From: an uncultured Lachnospiraceae bacterium
Lineage (GTDB): Bacteria > Bacillota > Clostridia > Lachnospirales > Lachnospiraceae
Reading direction: 5' to 3'
Assembly (NCBI GenBank): GCA_905234245.1
Contig: CAJOGN010000011.1
Span: 1 to 38,887, forward strand
DNA: 38,887 nt
Made by a program: the position numbers and the translations under genes. The first letter of the stretch is position 1, and every line of letters starts with the position of its first letter. The notes under the pieces were generated by a model. The model saw only the letters and a program-made list of their open reading frames with translations. It ran no database searches and was not told where the DNA came from. Below, in pieces: positions 7,769 to 15,396 of this stretch.

Positions 7769-8761
7769 ATGAAAGTAGGAAAATTACCAGAGAGTGTATT
7801 AAAGAGAACAGTACTTAAGAAAGTCAATAAAGTTAGGCCAGAAGTGGTTGTGGGAGCAGGCGTTGGAGAAGATTGCGCAGCAATAAAGTTAGCTGATGAT
7901 GAGGTTATGGTTCTCTCAACGGACCCCATTACAGGTACGGCTAAGGATATAGGTAAGCTGTCAGTATATATTACTGCTAATGATGTGGCATGCTCAGGAG
8001 CAGAGCTAATAGGAATTATGCTAACAATTCTTCTTCCTGATAAGACATTAGAAGATGAGCTTAGAGAGATAATGTCTGATGTATACGATGTATGTCATAA
8101 GCTGGATATCCAGGTTGTTGGTGGTCATACTGAAGTGACGAGAGTAGTTAATCAGCCCTTAATATCAGTAACAGGTGTTGGTAAGGTCAAGAAGGATAAG
8201 CTCCTTGCTACTGGTGGAATTAAGCCAGGAATGGATATTGTAATGACTAAGGCGATTGGCTTAGAGGGTACAAGTATCTTAGCGAAGGAAAAGTACGAGG
8301 AATTAATTACGCATTTCCCAGCTAGTATGGTTGACAAGGCAGCAAGCTTTGATGAGGATATCCTTATTGTTAGGGAAGCGGAAGCTGCTAAGGATATGGC
8401 TGTTGCCATGCATGATGTTACCGAGGGAGGAATATTCGGAGCCTTATGGGAGATGGCAGAGGCGTCTAATGTAGGTCTTGACATCGACCTTAAGAGCATT
8501 AAGGTTCGTCAAGAGACAGTGGAGATATGTGAGTACTTTGGAATCAATCCTTACAAATTAATATCATCAGGCTGTCTGCTGATTGCCACGTCAGATGGCG
8601 AGAAGGTGGTAGATGCCATTAATAGAGAGGGAATTGAAGCGACAATAATTGGTAAGGCAACAGATTCTAACGATAGAAGATTAATTAATGGTGATGAGGT
8701 TAGATTCTTAGAGACGCCAGCAAAAGACGAATTATATCAGGTTATTGGAGGACGAGAATGA
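7769..8761 (+). CDS. AIR synthase-related protein (HypE/PurM-like fold)
   Basis: A 330-residue member of the PurM/HypE/ThiL/SelD ATP-binding superfamily. The glycine-rich N-terminal VGAGVGEDCAAIKL and the acidic segments STDPITG and ITANDVACSGAE correspond to its metal-ATP site. VVGGHTEVT (about residues 115-123) and HDVTEGGIFGALWEMAE (~215-231) are further family motifs. It most resembles HypE-like proteins, but there are no hydrogenase-maturation genes here, so its substrate is unknown. There is no ribosome site before the ATG, which sits just after a terminator. Its stop overlaps the start of the following Lrp-type regulator by four bases, indicating translational coupling. Confidence 0.75.
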   Translation: MKVGKLPESVLKRTVLKKVNKVRPEVVVGAGVGEDCAAIKLADDEVMVLSTDPITGTAKDIGKLSVYITANDVACSGAELIGIMLTILLPDKTLEDELREIMSDVYDVCHKLDIQVVGGHTEVTRVVNQPLISVTGVGKVKKDKLLATGGIKPGMDIVMTKAIGLEGTSILAKEKYEELITHFPASMVDKAASFDEDILIVREAEAAKDMAVAMHDVTEGGIFGALWEMAEASNVGLDIDLKSIKVRQETVEICEYFGINPYKLISSGCLLIATSDGEKVVDAINREGIEATIIGKATDSNDRRLINGDEVRFLETPAKDELYQVIGGRE

Positions 8762-9243
8762 TGGAAGAGAAGATACTTAATTACATTGAGAAGAACAGTA
8801 GAATAGACCTTCACGAACTGGCGGTGCTTGTGGATGCAGATGAAGCAAGCGTTATGAACGCCTTAGAGGAATTAGAGAGCAAGAATATAATCTGCGGATA
8901 CCACACCCTCATTAATTGGGATAAGGTAGGTGTTGAGAAGGTAACAGCCTTAATTGAGGTTAGAGTTACACCTCAGAGAGGTATGGGATTTGACAAGGTC
9001 GCAGAGCACATCTATCACTATCCTGAGGTAAATGCGTTATATCTTATATCAGGTGGATTTGACTTTATGGTTATTATCGAAGGTAAGACATTAAGAGAAG
9101 TGTCAGAATTCGTGTCAGCCAAGTTGTCACCGTTAGAGTCAATATTAAGCACGAAGACTAATTTTATTTTGAAGAAATACAAGGACCATGGAACTGTAAT
9201 GCAGGCAGGTCACAAGGATGAAAGGGCGTTGATTTTACCATGA
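8758..9243 (+). CDS. Lrp/AsnC family transcriptional regulator
   Basis: A 161-residue Lrp/AsnC-type protein: an N-terminal helix-turn-helix (KILNYIEKNSRIDLHELAVL...) and a C-terminal RAM effector domain (EKVTALIEVRVTP, ALYLISGGFDFMVIIEGK) that normally senses amino acids and forms octamers. GGAGG at 8747-8751 is 6 bases from the ATG at 8758. It overlaps the genes on both sides by four bases (ATGA junctions). Sitting directly before an aminotransferase gene, it probably regulates this operon in response to an amino acid; that is inferred from context. Confidence 0.88.
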   Translation: MMEEKILNYIEKNSRIDLHELAVLVDADEASVMNALEELESKNIICGYHTLINWDKVGVEKVTALIEVRVTPQRGMGFDKVAEHIYHYPEVNALYLISGGFDFMVIIEGKTLREVSEFVSAKLSPLESILSTKTNFILKKYKDHGTVMQAGHKDERALILP

Positions 9244-10418
9244 GAAATCCATTAAATAGCAGAATAGTTGATATAGAGCCTTCAGGGATAAGGAAGTTCT
9301 TCGATATTGTAAGCGAGATGACAGATGCCATCTCACTTGGTGTTGGAGAGCCTGATTTTGATACTCCTTGGAGAGTGCGTGACGAGGCAATTTATTCTCT
9401 TGAGCAGGGAAGAACATTTTACACAAGTAATGCTGGACTTAAGGAGCTCAAGGAAGAGATTGCGAAGTACTTAGTAAGAAGATTTGAATTAGAATATGAC
9501 CCTTACGAGGAAATGTTAATAACAGTTGGTGGTTCCGAGGCTATTGATATTGCCCTTCGTGCAATGCTAGAACCAGGAGATGAGGTGCTAATTCCTCAGC
9601 CTAGCTTCGTATGCTATGTACCATGTACAATTATGGCAAATGGAACTCCTGTCACCATTGACTTGAAGGAAGAGAACGACTTTCGTCTCACAGCTAAGGA
9701 GTTAGAGGAGCATATTACTGACAAGACTAAGGTGGTAATATTGCCATTCCCTAATAATCCAACAGGAGCTGTATTAGAGAAGGAGGAGCTAGAGGCAATT
9801 GCCAAGGTTGTGATTGAACACGACCTATTCGTGTTATCAGACGAGATATATTCAGAGCTTACATATCTTGACAAGCATGTTAGTATAGCAAGCATTCCTG
9901 GTATGAAGGAGAGAACTGTATTGATCAACGGTTTCTCTAAATCTCACGCCATGACAGGTTGGAGACTTGGTTATGCCTGTGCCCCTAAGATCATTATTGA
10001 GCAAATGCTGAAAATCCATCAGTATGCTATTATGTGTGCCCCTACAACAAGCCAGTATGCGGCTGTTACCGCCATTAGGGACTGCGACAGAGAGGTCTCT
10101 GATATGAGAGAGGAATATAATGACAGGCGCAGATATTTGATGCATCGTTTTAAGGAGATGGGTGTAAAATGCTTTGAGCCTTTTGGCGCATTTTATATGT
10201 TCCCATCAATTAAAGAATTCGGTATGACTTCTGATGAATTCGCTACACGACTTCTTAAGACTAAGAAGGTGGCTGTTGTTCCAGGTACTGCCTTCGGAGC
10301 TTGTGGAGAAGGCTTTCTACGTATTTCCTATGCTTATTCCCTAAGCAATCTTAAGGAAGCGTTAGACAGGATAGAAGAATTTATTAACGAATTGAGGGCA
10401 GAACAAAGTGGCTCTTAA
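9240..10418 (+). CDS. Class I/II pyridoxal-phosphate aminotransferase
   Basis: A 392-residue fold-type I aminotransferase. The PLP lysine lies in NGFSKSHAMTGWRLGY, with the downstream WRLGY arginine and the family motifs LGVGEPDFDTP near the N-terminus, PNNPTG near 175-180 and DEIYSELTY near 200-208. It transfers an amino group between an amino acid and a 2-oxoacid, probably with aromatic, alanine or branched substrates; specificity is not readable. Its start overlaps the Lrp-type regulator and its end overlaps trmL by 11 bases. Confidence 0.9.
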   Translation: MRNPLNSRIVDIEPSGIRKFFDIVSEMTDAISLGVGEPDFDTPWRVRDEAIYSLEQGRTFYTSNAGLKELKEEIAKYLVRRFELEYDPYEEMLITVGGSEAIDIALRAMLEPGDEVLIPQPSFVCYVPCTIMANGTPVTIDLKEENDFRLTAKELEEHITDKTKVVILPFPNNPTGAVLEKEELEAIAKVVIEHDLFVLSDEIYSELTYLDKHVSIASIPGMKERTVLINGFSKSHAMTGWRLGYACAPKIIIEQMLKIHQYAIMCAPTTSQYAAVTAIRDCDREVSDMREEYNDRRRYLMHRFKEMGVKCFEPFGAFYMFPSIKEFGMTSDEFATRLLKTKKVAVVPGTAFGACGEGFLRISYAYSLSNLKEALDRIEEFINELRAEQSGS

Positions 10419-10905
10419 TATTGTCTTACACGAGCCCGAGATTGCCCCTAATACAGGCAATATCGGGCGAACATGTTATGCTACAGGAACAAGACTTCAT
10501 CTGATTGAGCCCATGGGATTTGTAATTAATGACAAGCGTCTTAAGAGGGCAGGAATGGATTATTGGCATAACTTAGATGTAACCATATACGATGATTGGA
10601 ATGATTTCTTAGAGAAGAATCCAGATGCTAATATTTATATGGCTACAACTAAGGCGAGAAATGTCTATACCGAAGTAAATTACGTAGATGGAGATTATAT
10701 AATGTTTGGCAAGGAAGGTGCAGGAATTCCTGAGGAGATTCTAATTCAGCATCCTGACAAATGTGTCAGAATACCAATGGAAGAAGATATTCGGTCTCTT
10801 AATCTTGCTAATTCAGTTGCAATTGTGCTATACGAGGCCCTGCGTCAACAGGACTTCGCACAGCTTCAAAAAGAGGGAGAATTACATAGACTGTCATGGG
10901 AATAA
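10408..10905 (+). CDS. trmL: tRNA (cytidine(34)-2'-O)-methyltransferase TrmL
   Basis: A 165-residue SPOUT methyltransferase of normal TrmL length, expected to 2'-O-methylate the wobble base of leucine tRNAs using S-adenosylmethionine. Motifs are PEIAPNTGNIGRTCYATG at the N-terminus, MFGKEGAGIPEEI near residues 92-104 and RSLNLANSVAIVLYEALRQ at the C-terminal trefoil knot. The start is GTG at 10408, inside the end of the aminotransferase gene, with GAGGG 9 bases upstream. The end overlaps ecfA1 by 10 bases. Confidence 0.92.
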   Translation: MALNIVLHEPEIAPNTGNIGRTCYATGTRLHLIEPMGFVINDKRLKRAGMDYWHNLDVTIYDDWNDFLEKNPDANIYMATTKARNVYTEVNYVDGDYIMFGKEGAGIPEEILIQHPDKCVRIPMEEDIRSLNLANSVAIVLYEALRQQDFAQLQKEGELHRLSWE

Positions 10906-11750
10906 TTAAAGCACAGGATGTGTCTTATCAATATATAAGAAGAGATGAAGAAGATAATATAGAAGATATAAGTGTCGCCCTTGACAAAGTAAGTCTTGAT
11001 GTGGAGAAGGGGCAATTTATCTGTGTCTTAGGTCATAATGGTTCTGGCAAATCAACATTCGCCAAGCTTCTTAATGCACTTCTTACCCCAAGTGAAGGAA
11101 CAATATATGTGGATGGAATAGATACCTCAGAAGAAGAACGGGTTATGGAGGTTAGGCAGAAGGCTGGAATGGTATTCCAGAATCCTGATAACCAGATTAT
11201 AGCAAGTCTTGTGGAAGAGGATGTTGGATTCGGTCCTGAGAATATAGGTGTGCCTACTGATGAGATATGGGAGAGAGTTATTAGAAGTCTTAAGGCTGTA
11301 GGAATGTGGGAATACAGAGACCACTCTCCTAATAAGCTTTCAGGTGGTCAGAAGCAGAGGGTTGCAATAGCAGGTGTAATGGCTATGGAGCCTATGTGTA
11401 TCATTGCTGATGAGCCGACGGCTATGCTTGACCCGGTTGGACGAGCAGAGGTAATTGAAGCCCTTCACCAGCTTAACAGAGAGAAGCATGTAACAGTAAT
11501 ACTTATAACTCATTACATGGAGGAAGTAATAGGTGCAGACAGAGTGTTCGTAATGGAGAAGGGCAAGGTTGCCCTTAAGGGTACTCCTAGGGAAGTATTC
11601 TCTCAGGTGGAAAGGCTTAGCGAATTAAGCCTTGACGTGCCACAGGTTACACTCCTAGCCCACGAACTTAAGAAGTCAGGCCTTAACATTGGCGAAGGCA
11701 TTCTCACAAGAGAAGAGTTAGTGCAGGCCCTGGCTAGTTTGTCATCATGA
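10896..11750 (+). CDS. ecfA1: Energy-coupling factor transporter ATPase EcfA1
   Basis: A 284-residue ABC ATPase. Walker A is GHNGSGKST, the Q-loop is MVFQNPDNQII, the signature is LSGGQKQRVAIAG, and Walker B is CIIADEPTAMLDP followed by a switch histidine in ITHYMEE. Together with EcfA2 and EcfT it powers vitamin or metal uptake through interchangeable substrate-binding (S) components encoded elsewhere. The start overlaps trmL. It is separated from ecfA2 by 99 bases containing hairpin element E, an unusual gap in an otherwise tight operon. Confidence 0.93.
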   Translation: MGIIKAQDVSYQYIRRDEEDNIEDISVALDKVSLDVEKGQFICVLGHNGSGKSTFAKLLNALLTPSEGTIYVDGIDTSEEERVMEVRQKAGMVFQNPDNQIIASLVEEDVGFGPENIGVPTDEIWERVIRSLKAVGMWEYRDHSPNKLSGGQKQRVAIAGVMAMEPMCIIADEPTAMLDPVGRAEVIEALHQLNREKHVTVILITHYMEEVIGADRVFVMEKGKVALKGTPREVFSQVERLSELSLDVPQVTLLAHELKKSGLNIGEGILTREELVQALASLSS

Positions 11751-11753
11751 CGA

Positions 11754-11817
11754 AGTATGGGAGAAAAATCCCACAAGCCGATTTTCTGTATGAGGCGTTG
11801 GGATTTTTTCCCATACT
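11754..11817 (+). repeat. Dispersed hairpin element, copy E
   Basis: AGTATGGGA...AAAATCCCA at 11754-11773 pairs with the run ending in TCCCATACT at 11817. The apex carries GCCGATTTTCTGTATGAGGC (11777-11796), the same core as copies A, B and C with an extra GCC/GGC closing pair. The stem sequence is unrelated to that of the other copies. It lies between ecfA1 and ecfA2. No clean T-run follows the stem, so termination is not obvious. Confidence 0.75.
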
Positions 11818-11849
11818 GTGTGAGTAGTACTAATACTAAGGAAAAGGAT

Positions 11850-12701
11850 ATGTCACTAATATTAGATAAGGTCTCACATGTATATTCCCCAGGAAATGCA
11901 TACGAGACGGTTGCGATTAAGGATGTTTCACTGAAAATTGAAGATAACGAATTCCTAGGAATTATTGGTCATACAGGTTCTGGTAAGTCGACTTTGATTC
12001 AGCATATGAACGGTCTTCTTACCCCTACAAGTGGAACCATTTATTTTAATGGTAAGGACACCTCTGAGAAGGACTTTCCGAAGAAGGAGCTAAGAAGCAA
12101 GGTGGGAATGGTATTCCAGTACCCGGAACATCAGCTTTTTGAGCCAACAGTATTTGAAGATATATGCTTTGGACCTAAGAATCTTGGTTTAAGTAAGGAA
12201 GAGATTGATGACAGGGTTTATGAAGCCCTAAGTCTTGTGGGCTTCCCAGAGGATTTGATTTCTGCATCTCCATTTGACCTATCAGGTGGGCAGAAGAGAA
12301 GGGCAGCAATTGCAGGTGTGCTTGCAATGAAGCCTGACATACTTATACTAGACGAGCCAACAGCAGGTCTTGACCCTAAGGGAAGAGACGATATTCTTGA
12401 TATGATTAAGGACATGCATGACAAGACTGGTAATACAGTAGTTCTTGTATCTCATAGTATGGAGGATATTGCGAGACTTGTTGACAGAATAATTGTAATG
12501 AATGAGGGACAGGTTCAGTTTGACGATACTCCTAAGGAAGTATTCAAAAACTACAAGGGACTTGAAAAGATGGGCCTCAGAGCCCCTCAGATAACATATC
12601 TTATGAATGATTTAAGAAGTTTTGGGTTTGATGTTTCTACTGATGCTACTACGGTAGAAGAGGCGAAGAAGGAAATACTTTCCCTTTACGGTAAGAAATA
12701 G
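11850..12701 (+). CDS. ecfA2: Energy-coupling factor transporter ATPase EcfA2
   Basis: A 283-residue ABC ATPase with Walker A GHTGSGKST, Q-loop MVFQYPEHQLF, signature DLSGGQKRRAAIAG and Walker B ILILDEPTAGLDP. The C-terminal part, with KGLEKMGLRAPQ, is typical of EcfA2. It pairs with EcfA1 as the heterodimeric motor. A longer reading from the ATG at 11757 would translate hairpin E into 31 extra residues unlike the family; the start at 11850 has AAGGAAAAGG just upstream and begins MSLILDKVSHVY as expected. Confidence 0.93.
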   Translation: MSLILDKVSHVYSPGNAYETVAIKDVSLKIEDNEFLGIIGHTGSGKSTLIQHMNGLLTPTSGTIYFNGKDTSEKDFPKKELRSKVGMVFQYPEHQLFEPTVFEDICFGPKNLGLSKEEIDDRVYEALSLVGFPEDLISASPFDLSGGQKRRAAIAGVLAMKPDILILDEPTAGLDPKGRDDILDMIKDMHDKTGNTVVLVSHSMEDIARLVDRIIVMNEGQVQFDDTPKEVFKNYKGLEKMGLRAPQITYLMNDLRSFGFDVSTDATTVEEAKKEILSLYGKK

Positions 12702-12717
12702 AGGAAAGATACTATAA

Positions 12718-13560
12718 ATGTTTAGAGAATTAACAATAGGACAATATTATCCAGGTGATTCAATAATACATAAGCTTGACCCAAGAGTGAAGCTGATGGG
12801 GGCACTTGTTTTTATTGTGACAGTATTTCTGGCCAACAATGTGTTCTCTATTGTTGTTGTAACAGCATTTTTAATAACCTTTATTGCTTTATCTCATGTG
12901 CCACTTTCATTTATGCTTAAGGGGCTAAGAGCAATCGTTATGCTGCTTGTTGTTGCAGGAATATTCAATTTGTTCCTAACTCCTGGAAATGTTATTGTTC
13001 AATTTTGGATTTTTCGAATTACTGATGTAGGTATTAAGAACTGTATATTCATGATAATAAGGATGATATATTTAATTGTAGGTACATCCGTTATGACTCT
13101 TACAACTACGCCTAATCAGTTAACAGATGGATTAGAGAAGTCCTTAGGATTTATGAATAAGGTTAAGATACCAGTACACGAGATTGCAATGATGATGTCT
13201 ATTGCACTTAGATTCATACCTATTCTTGTGGAAGAGACAGACAAGATTATGAAGGCTCAGATGGCAAGAGGAGCTGATTTTGAATCGGGCGGTGTCTTCA
13301 AGAGAGCTAAGAATATGGTGCCGCTCCTTGTGCCGCTGTTTGTATCAGCATTTCGTAGGGCCAATGACTTAGCCCTTGCTATGGAGGCTCGCTGCTACAA
13401 TGGAGGAGAGGGTAGAACCAAGATGAAGCCCCTAAGCTATAATTCATACGACCACAGGGCCTATGTTATAGAGGGACTCTTCCTTGCAGTAACAATTGTA
13501 TCTAACATCTTATATAATAGATACGTGAGTGATTTATTCGCTAATATGCTTGGAATGTAA
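12718..13560 (+). CDS. ecfT: Energy-coupling factor transporter transmembrane protein EcfT
   Basis: A 280-residue protein with about six membrane helices and the cytoplasmic coupling region containing two Ala-Arg-Gly-like motifs, QMARGADFESGG (near 180-190) and AMEARCYNGGEG (near 222-233), that dock on the EcfA ATPases. It is the scaffold that binds exchangeable S components. It follows ecfA2 by 16 bases with GAGGAAAG as ribosome site. Confidence 0.93.
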   Translation: MFRELTIGQYYPGDSIIHKLDPRVKLMGALVFIVTVFLANNVFSIVVVTAFLITFIALSHVPLSFMLKGLRAIVMLLVVAGIFNLFLTPGNVIVQFWIFRITDVGIKNCIFMIIRMIYLIVGTSVMTLTTTPNQLTDGLEKSLGFMNKVKIPVHEIAMMMSIALRFIPILVEETDKIMKAQMARGADFESGGVFKRAKNMVPLLVPLFVSAFRRANDLALAMEARCYNGGEGRTKMKPLSYNSYDHRAYVIEGLFLAVTIVSNILYNRYVSDLFANMLGM

Positions 13561-13602
13561 TTTGAAGCTATCACGTAGGCCTCAAAAATTAGGATTGATA
13601 TT

Positions 13603-14337
13603 ATGAGAATAAAGCTTACGGTTGCCTACGACGGTACCAATTATCATGGCTGGCAGGTGCAACCTAATGGAATAACAATTGAAGAGGTTCTTAATAAGGC
13701 ATTATCAGACCTGTTTGAGCAGCCTATAAGCGTCATTGGGGCAAGCCGGACGGATTCAGGTGTCCATTCCCTGGGAAATGTGGCTATATTCGACGTAGAA
13801 TCAAGAATGGAGCCAACAAGAATTAGCTATGCCCTTAATACAAGGATTCCAGAGGATATTGTAGTTGTTGATTCCTGCAGAGTAGATGATGACTGGCATC
13901 CTCATCTGGTAGATTCCATTAAGACCTATGAATATCGCATACTTAACAGGTCGTTTAATGATCCTACAAGAAGGCTTAATATATATCATTACCATCATAA
14001 GTTAGATACAGATGCCATGATTCTTGCGGCACCACATTTTGAAGGGACACATGATTTCTCAGCATTTTGTTCAGCTAACGCACAGGTTAAGACATTTACA
14101 AGGACGTTACATGAGGTTAGTGTGCGGCTTGATAATGATGAGATTATAATAAGATGTGTAGGCGATGGGTTCTTATACAATATGGTTAGGATTATTGCAG
14201 GAACATTAATTAAGGTTGGCGCTGGCGCCATTAAGCCAGAAGAGATAGAAGGAATAATTGAGTCTAAGGATAGAGCAAATGCTGGTCCTACAGCACCAGC
14301 CCATGGACTTACACTTATGGAGATAAGATATATCTAA
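13603..14337 (+). CDS. truA: tRNA pseudouridine(38-40) synthase TruA
   Basis: A 244-residue TruA of standard length. It isomerises uridines 38-40 in the anticodon arm. The catalytic aspartate is in GASRTDSGVHSLGN, with N-terminal VAYDGTNYHGWQ and C-terminal FLYNMVRIIAGTL. It follows ecfT by 42 bases in the ecfA1-ecfA2-ecfT-truA order that is widespread in Firmicutes. Confidence 0.96.
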   Translation: MRIKLTVAYDGTNYHGWQVQPNGITIEEVLNKALSDLFEQPISVIGASRTDSGVHSLGNVAIFDVESRMEPTRISYALNTRIPEDIVVVDSCRVDDDWHPHLVDSIKTYEYRILNRSFNDPTRRLNIYHYHHKLDTDAMILAAPHFEGTHDFSAFCSANAQVKTFTRTLHEVSVRLDNDEIIIRCVGDGFLYNMVRIIAGTLIKVGAGAIKPEEIEGIIESKDRANAGPTAPAHGLTLMEIRYI

Positions 14338-14358
14338 TATACTAGAAGAGGTATCTAT

Positions 14359-14733
14359 ATGAGCGATGATAGAAAGAGAATACTTGTAGTTGATGATGAT
14401 GTTATGCAGCTTAATAACATGAAGAAGCTACTTAAGGAATTCTATGATGTTACGGCAGTAAATTCAGGAAAGTCATGTATTAAATTCTTAGAAAACCATC
14501 AATGTGACCTGATATTTCTTGACTTTTTGATGCCGGAAGAATCGGGAGCACAGGTATTCTATAAGCTGAGAGATAATCCTAAGACGAAGGATATTCCTGT
14601 TGTATTTCTAACAGGTGTGACGGAGAAGAAGGTTGTAGTTAAGACATTAACGGAATTAAAACCGGCAGGCTACATTGTTAAGCCGGCATCTAAGAAGGAA
14701 TTGGTTAACAAGATTATGGATATTCTTGGATAG
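14359..14733 (+). CDS. Single-domain response regulator (CheY-like receiver)
   Basis: A 124-residue stand-alone receiver domain. The acidic pocket is VVDDD (D12-D14), the phosphoacceptor is D55 in IFLDFLMP, the switch threonine is in VFLTG and the conserved lysine is in YIVKPASKKE. There is no output domain, so it must act by protein contact or as a phosphorelay shuttle. It is the first of three adjacent phosphorelay genes, with an Hpt protein and a hybrid kinase, at 8- and 22-base spacing. Confidence 0.9.
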   Translation: MSDDRKRILVVDDDVMQLNNMKKLLKEFYDVTAVNSGKSCIKFLENHQCDLIFLDFLMPEESGAQVFYKLRDNPKTKDIPVVFLTGVTEKKVVVKTLTELKPAGYIVKPASKKELVNKIMDILG

Positions 14734-14741
14734 GGGGATGT

Positions 14742-15374
14742 ATGATTAACGAAAGGGAATTCAGAGAATATGGATTTGACTTGGGACTAGGCGCAAGATA
14801 TACAGGTGGCGGTAAGGACTATGAGTTAGCCCTTAAGACCTTTGCTCAGTCTTATGTGAAGAATGAATTCGAGATTGTATCTAATTTCGAGATGTATCAG
14901 CTTGTGCATTATACTACACTTGTTCATTCCCTTAAGAGTAATTTTCGAACAATTGGCATTGAAGATGGTGCAGAGCTTGCTATAAAGTGTGAAGAGCTGG
15001 GGAAGAAATACTCTGCAGTTGAGCCTAATGAGAGAGAGAAGGCTGAGTTCGAGAAAGCAAATGCTCTACTCCTACAGAAGTACAAGGAAGTGGTAGACTT
15101 CATTAATGAACATTTGACAGATGATAAGGCGAAGGAGCCTGAAGAGAAGGTGGCTGATGACAAGAAGGTATATGAGCTTCTTGATGAGTTCATATTAAGC
15201 TGCGATGACTTCGATGATGACAAGGCTAAGGGTATTCTTAGAGAATTAGATGGATACAGAGTCGATATTATTATTAAGAATCATATAGATATGGCCAGGG
15301 ATTATATCGAGGGCTTCGATTACGAGGAGGCTGCAGCGGAGGCTAAGGAAGCACAAAGTAACATTAATCTCTAG
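14742..15374 (+). CDS. Histidine phosphotransfer (Hpt) protein
   Basis: A 210-residue soluble, highly charged helical protein. H62 in TTLVHSLKSNFRTIG matches the Hpt motif (H-x-L-K-x-x), expected to carry phosphate between receivers and followed by the usual helical segment AELAIKCEELGKKY. The C-terminal half (about 130-210) is acidic (DDFDDDKAKG), has its own helical repeat-like character and is not assigned. Location between a receiver and a hybrid kinase strongly supports the phosphorelay role. Confidence 0.75.
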   Translation: MINEREFREYGFDLGLGARYTGGGKDYELALKTFAQSYVKNEFEIVSNFEMYQLVHYTTLVHSLKSNFRTIGIEDGAELAIKCEELGKKYSAVEPNEREKAEFEKANALLLQKYKEVVDFINEHLTDDKAKEPEEKVADDKKVYELLDEFILSCDDFDDDKAKGILRELDGYRVDIIIKNHIDMARDYIEGFDYEEAAAEAKEAQSNINL

Positions 15375-15396
15375 TGTAATATATGGGGAGGTTTTT

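Noticed and set aside
11757-11849. N-terminal extension of EcfA2 from an upstream ATG
   Set aside because: The extra 31 codons are simply hairpin element E read as protein; the ribosome site and family start support 11850.
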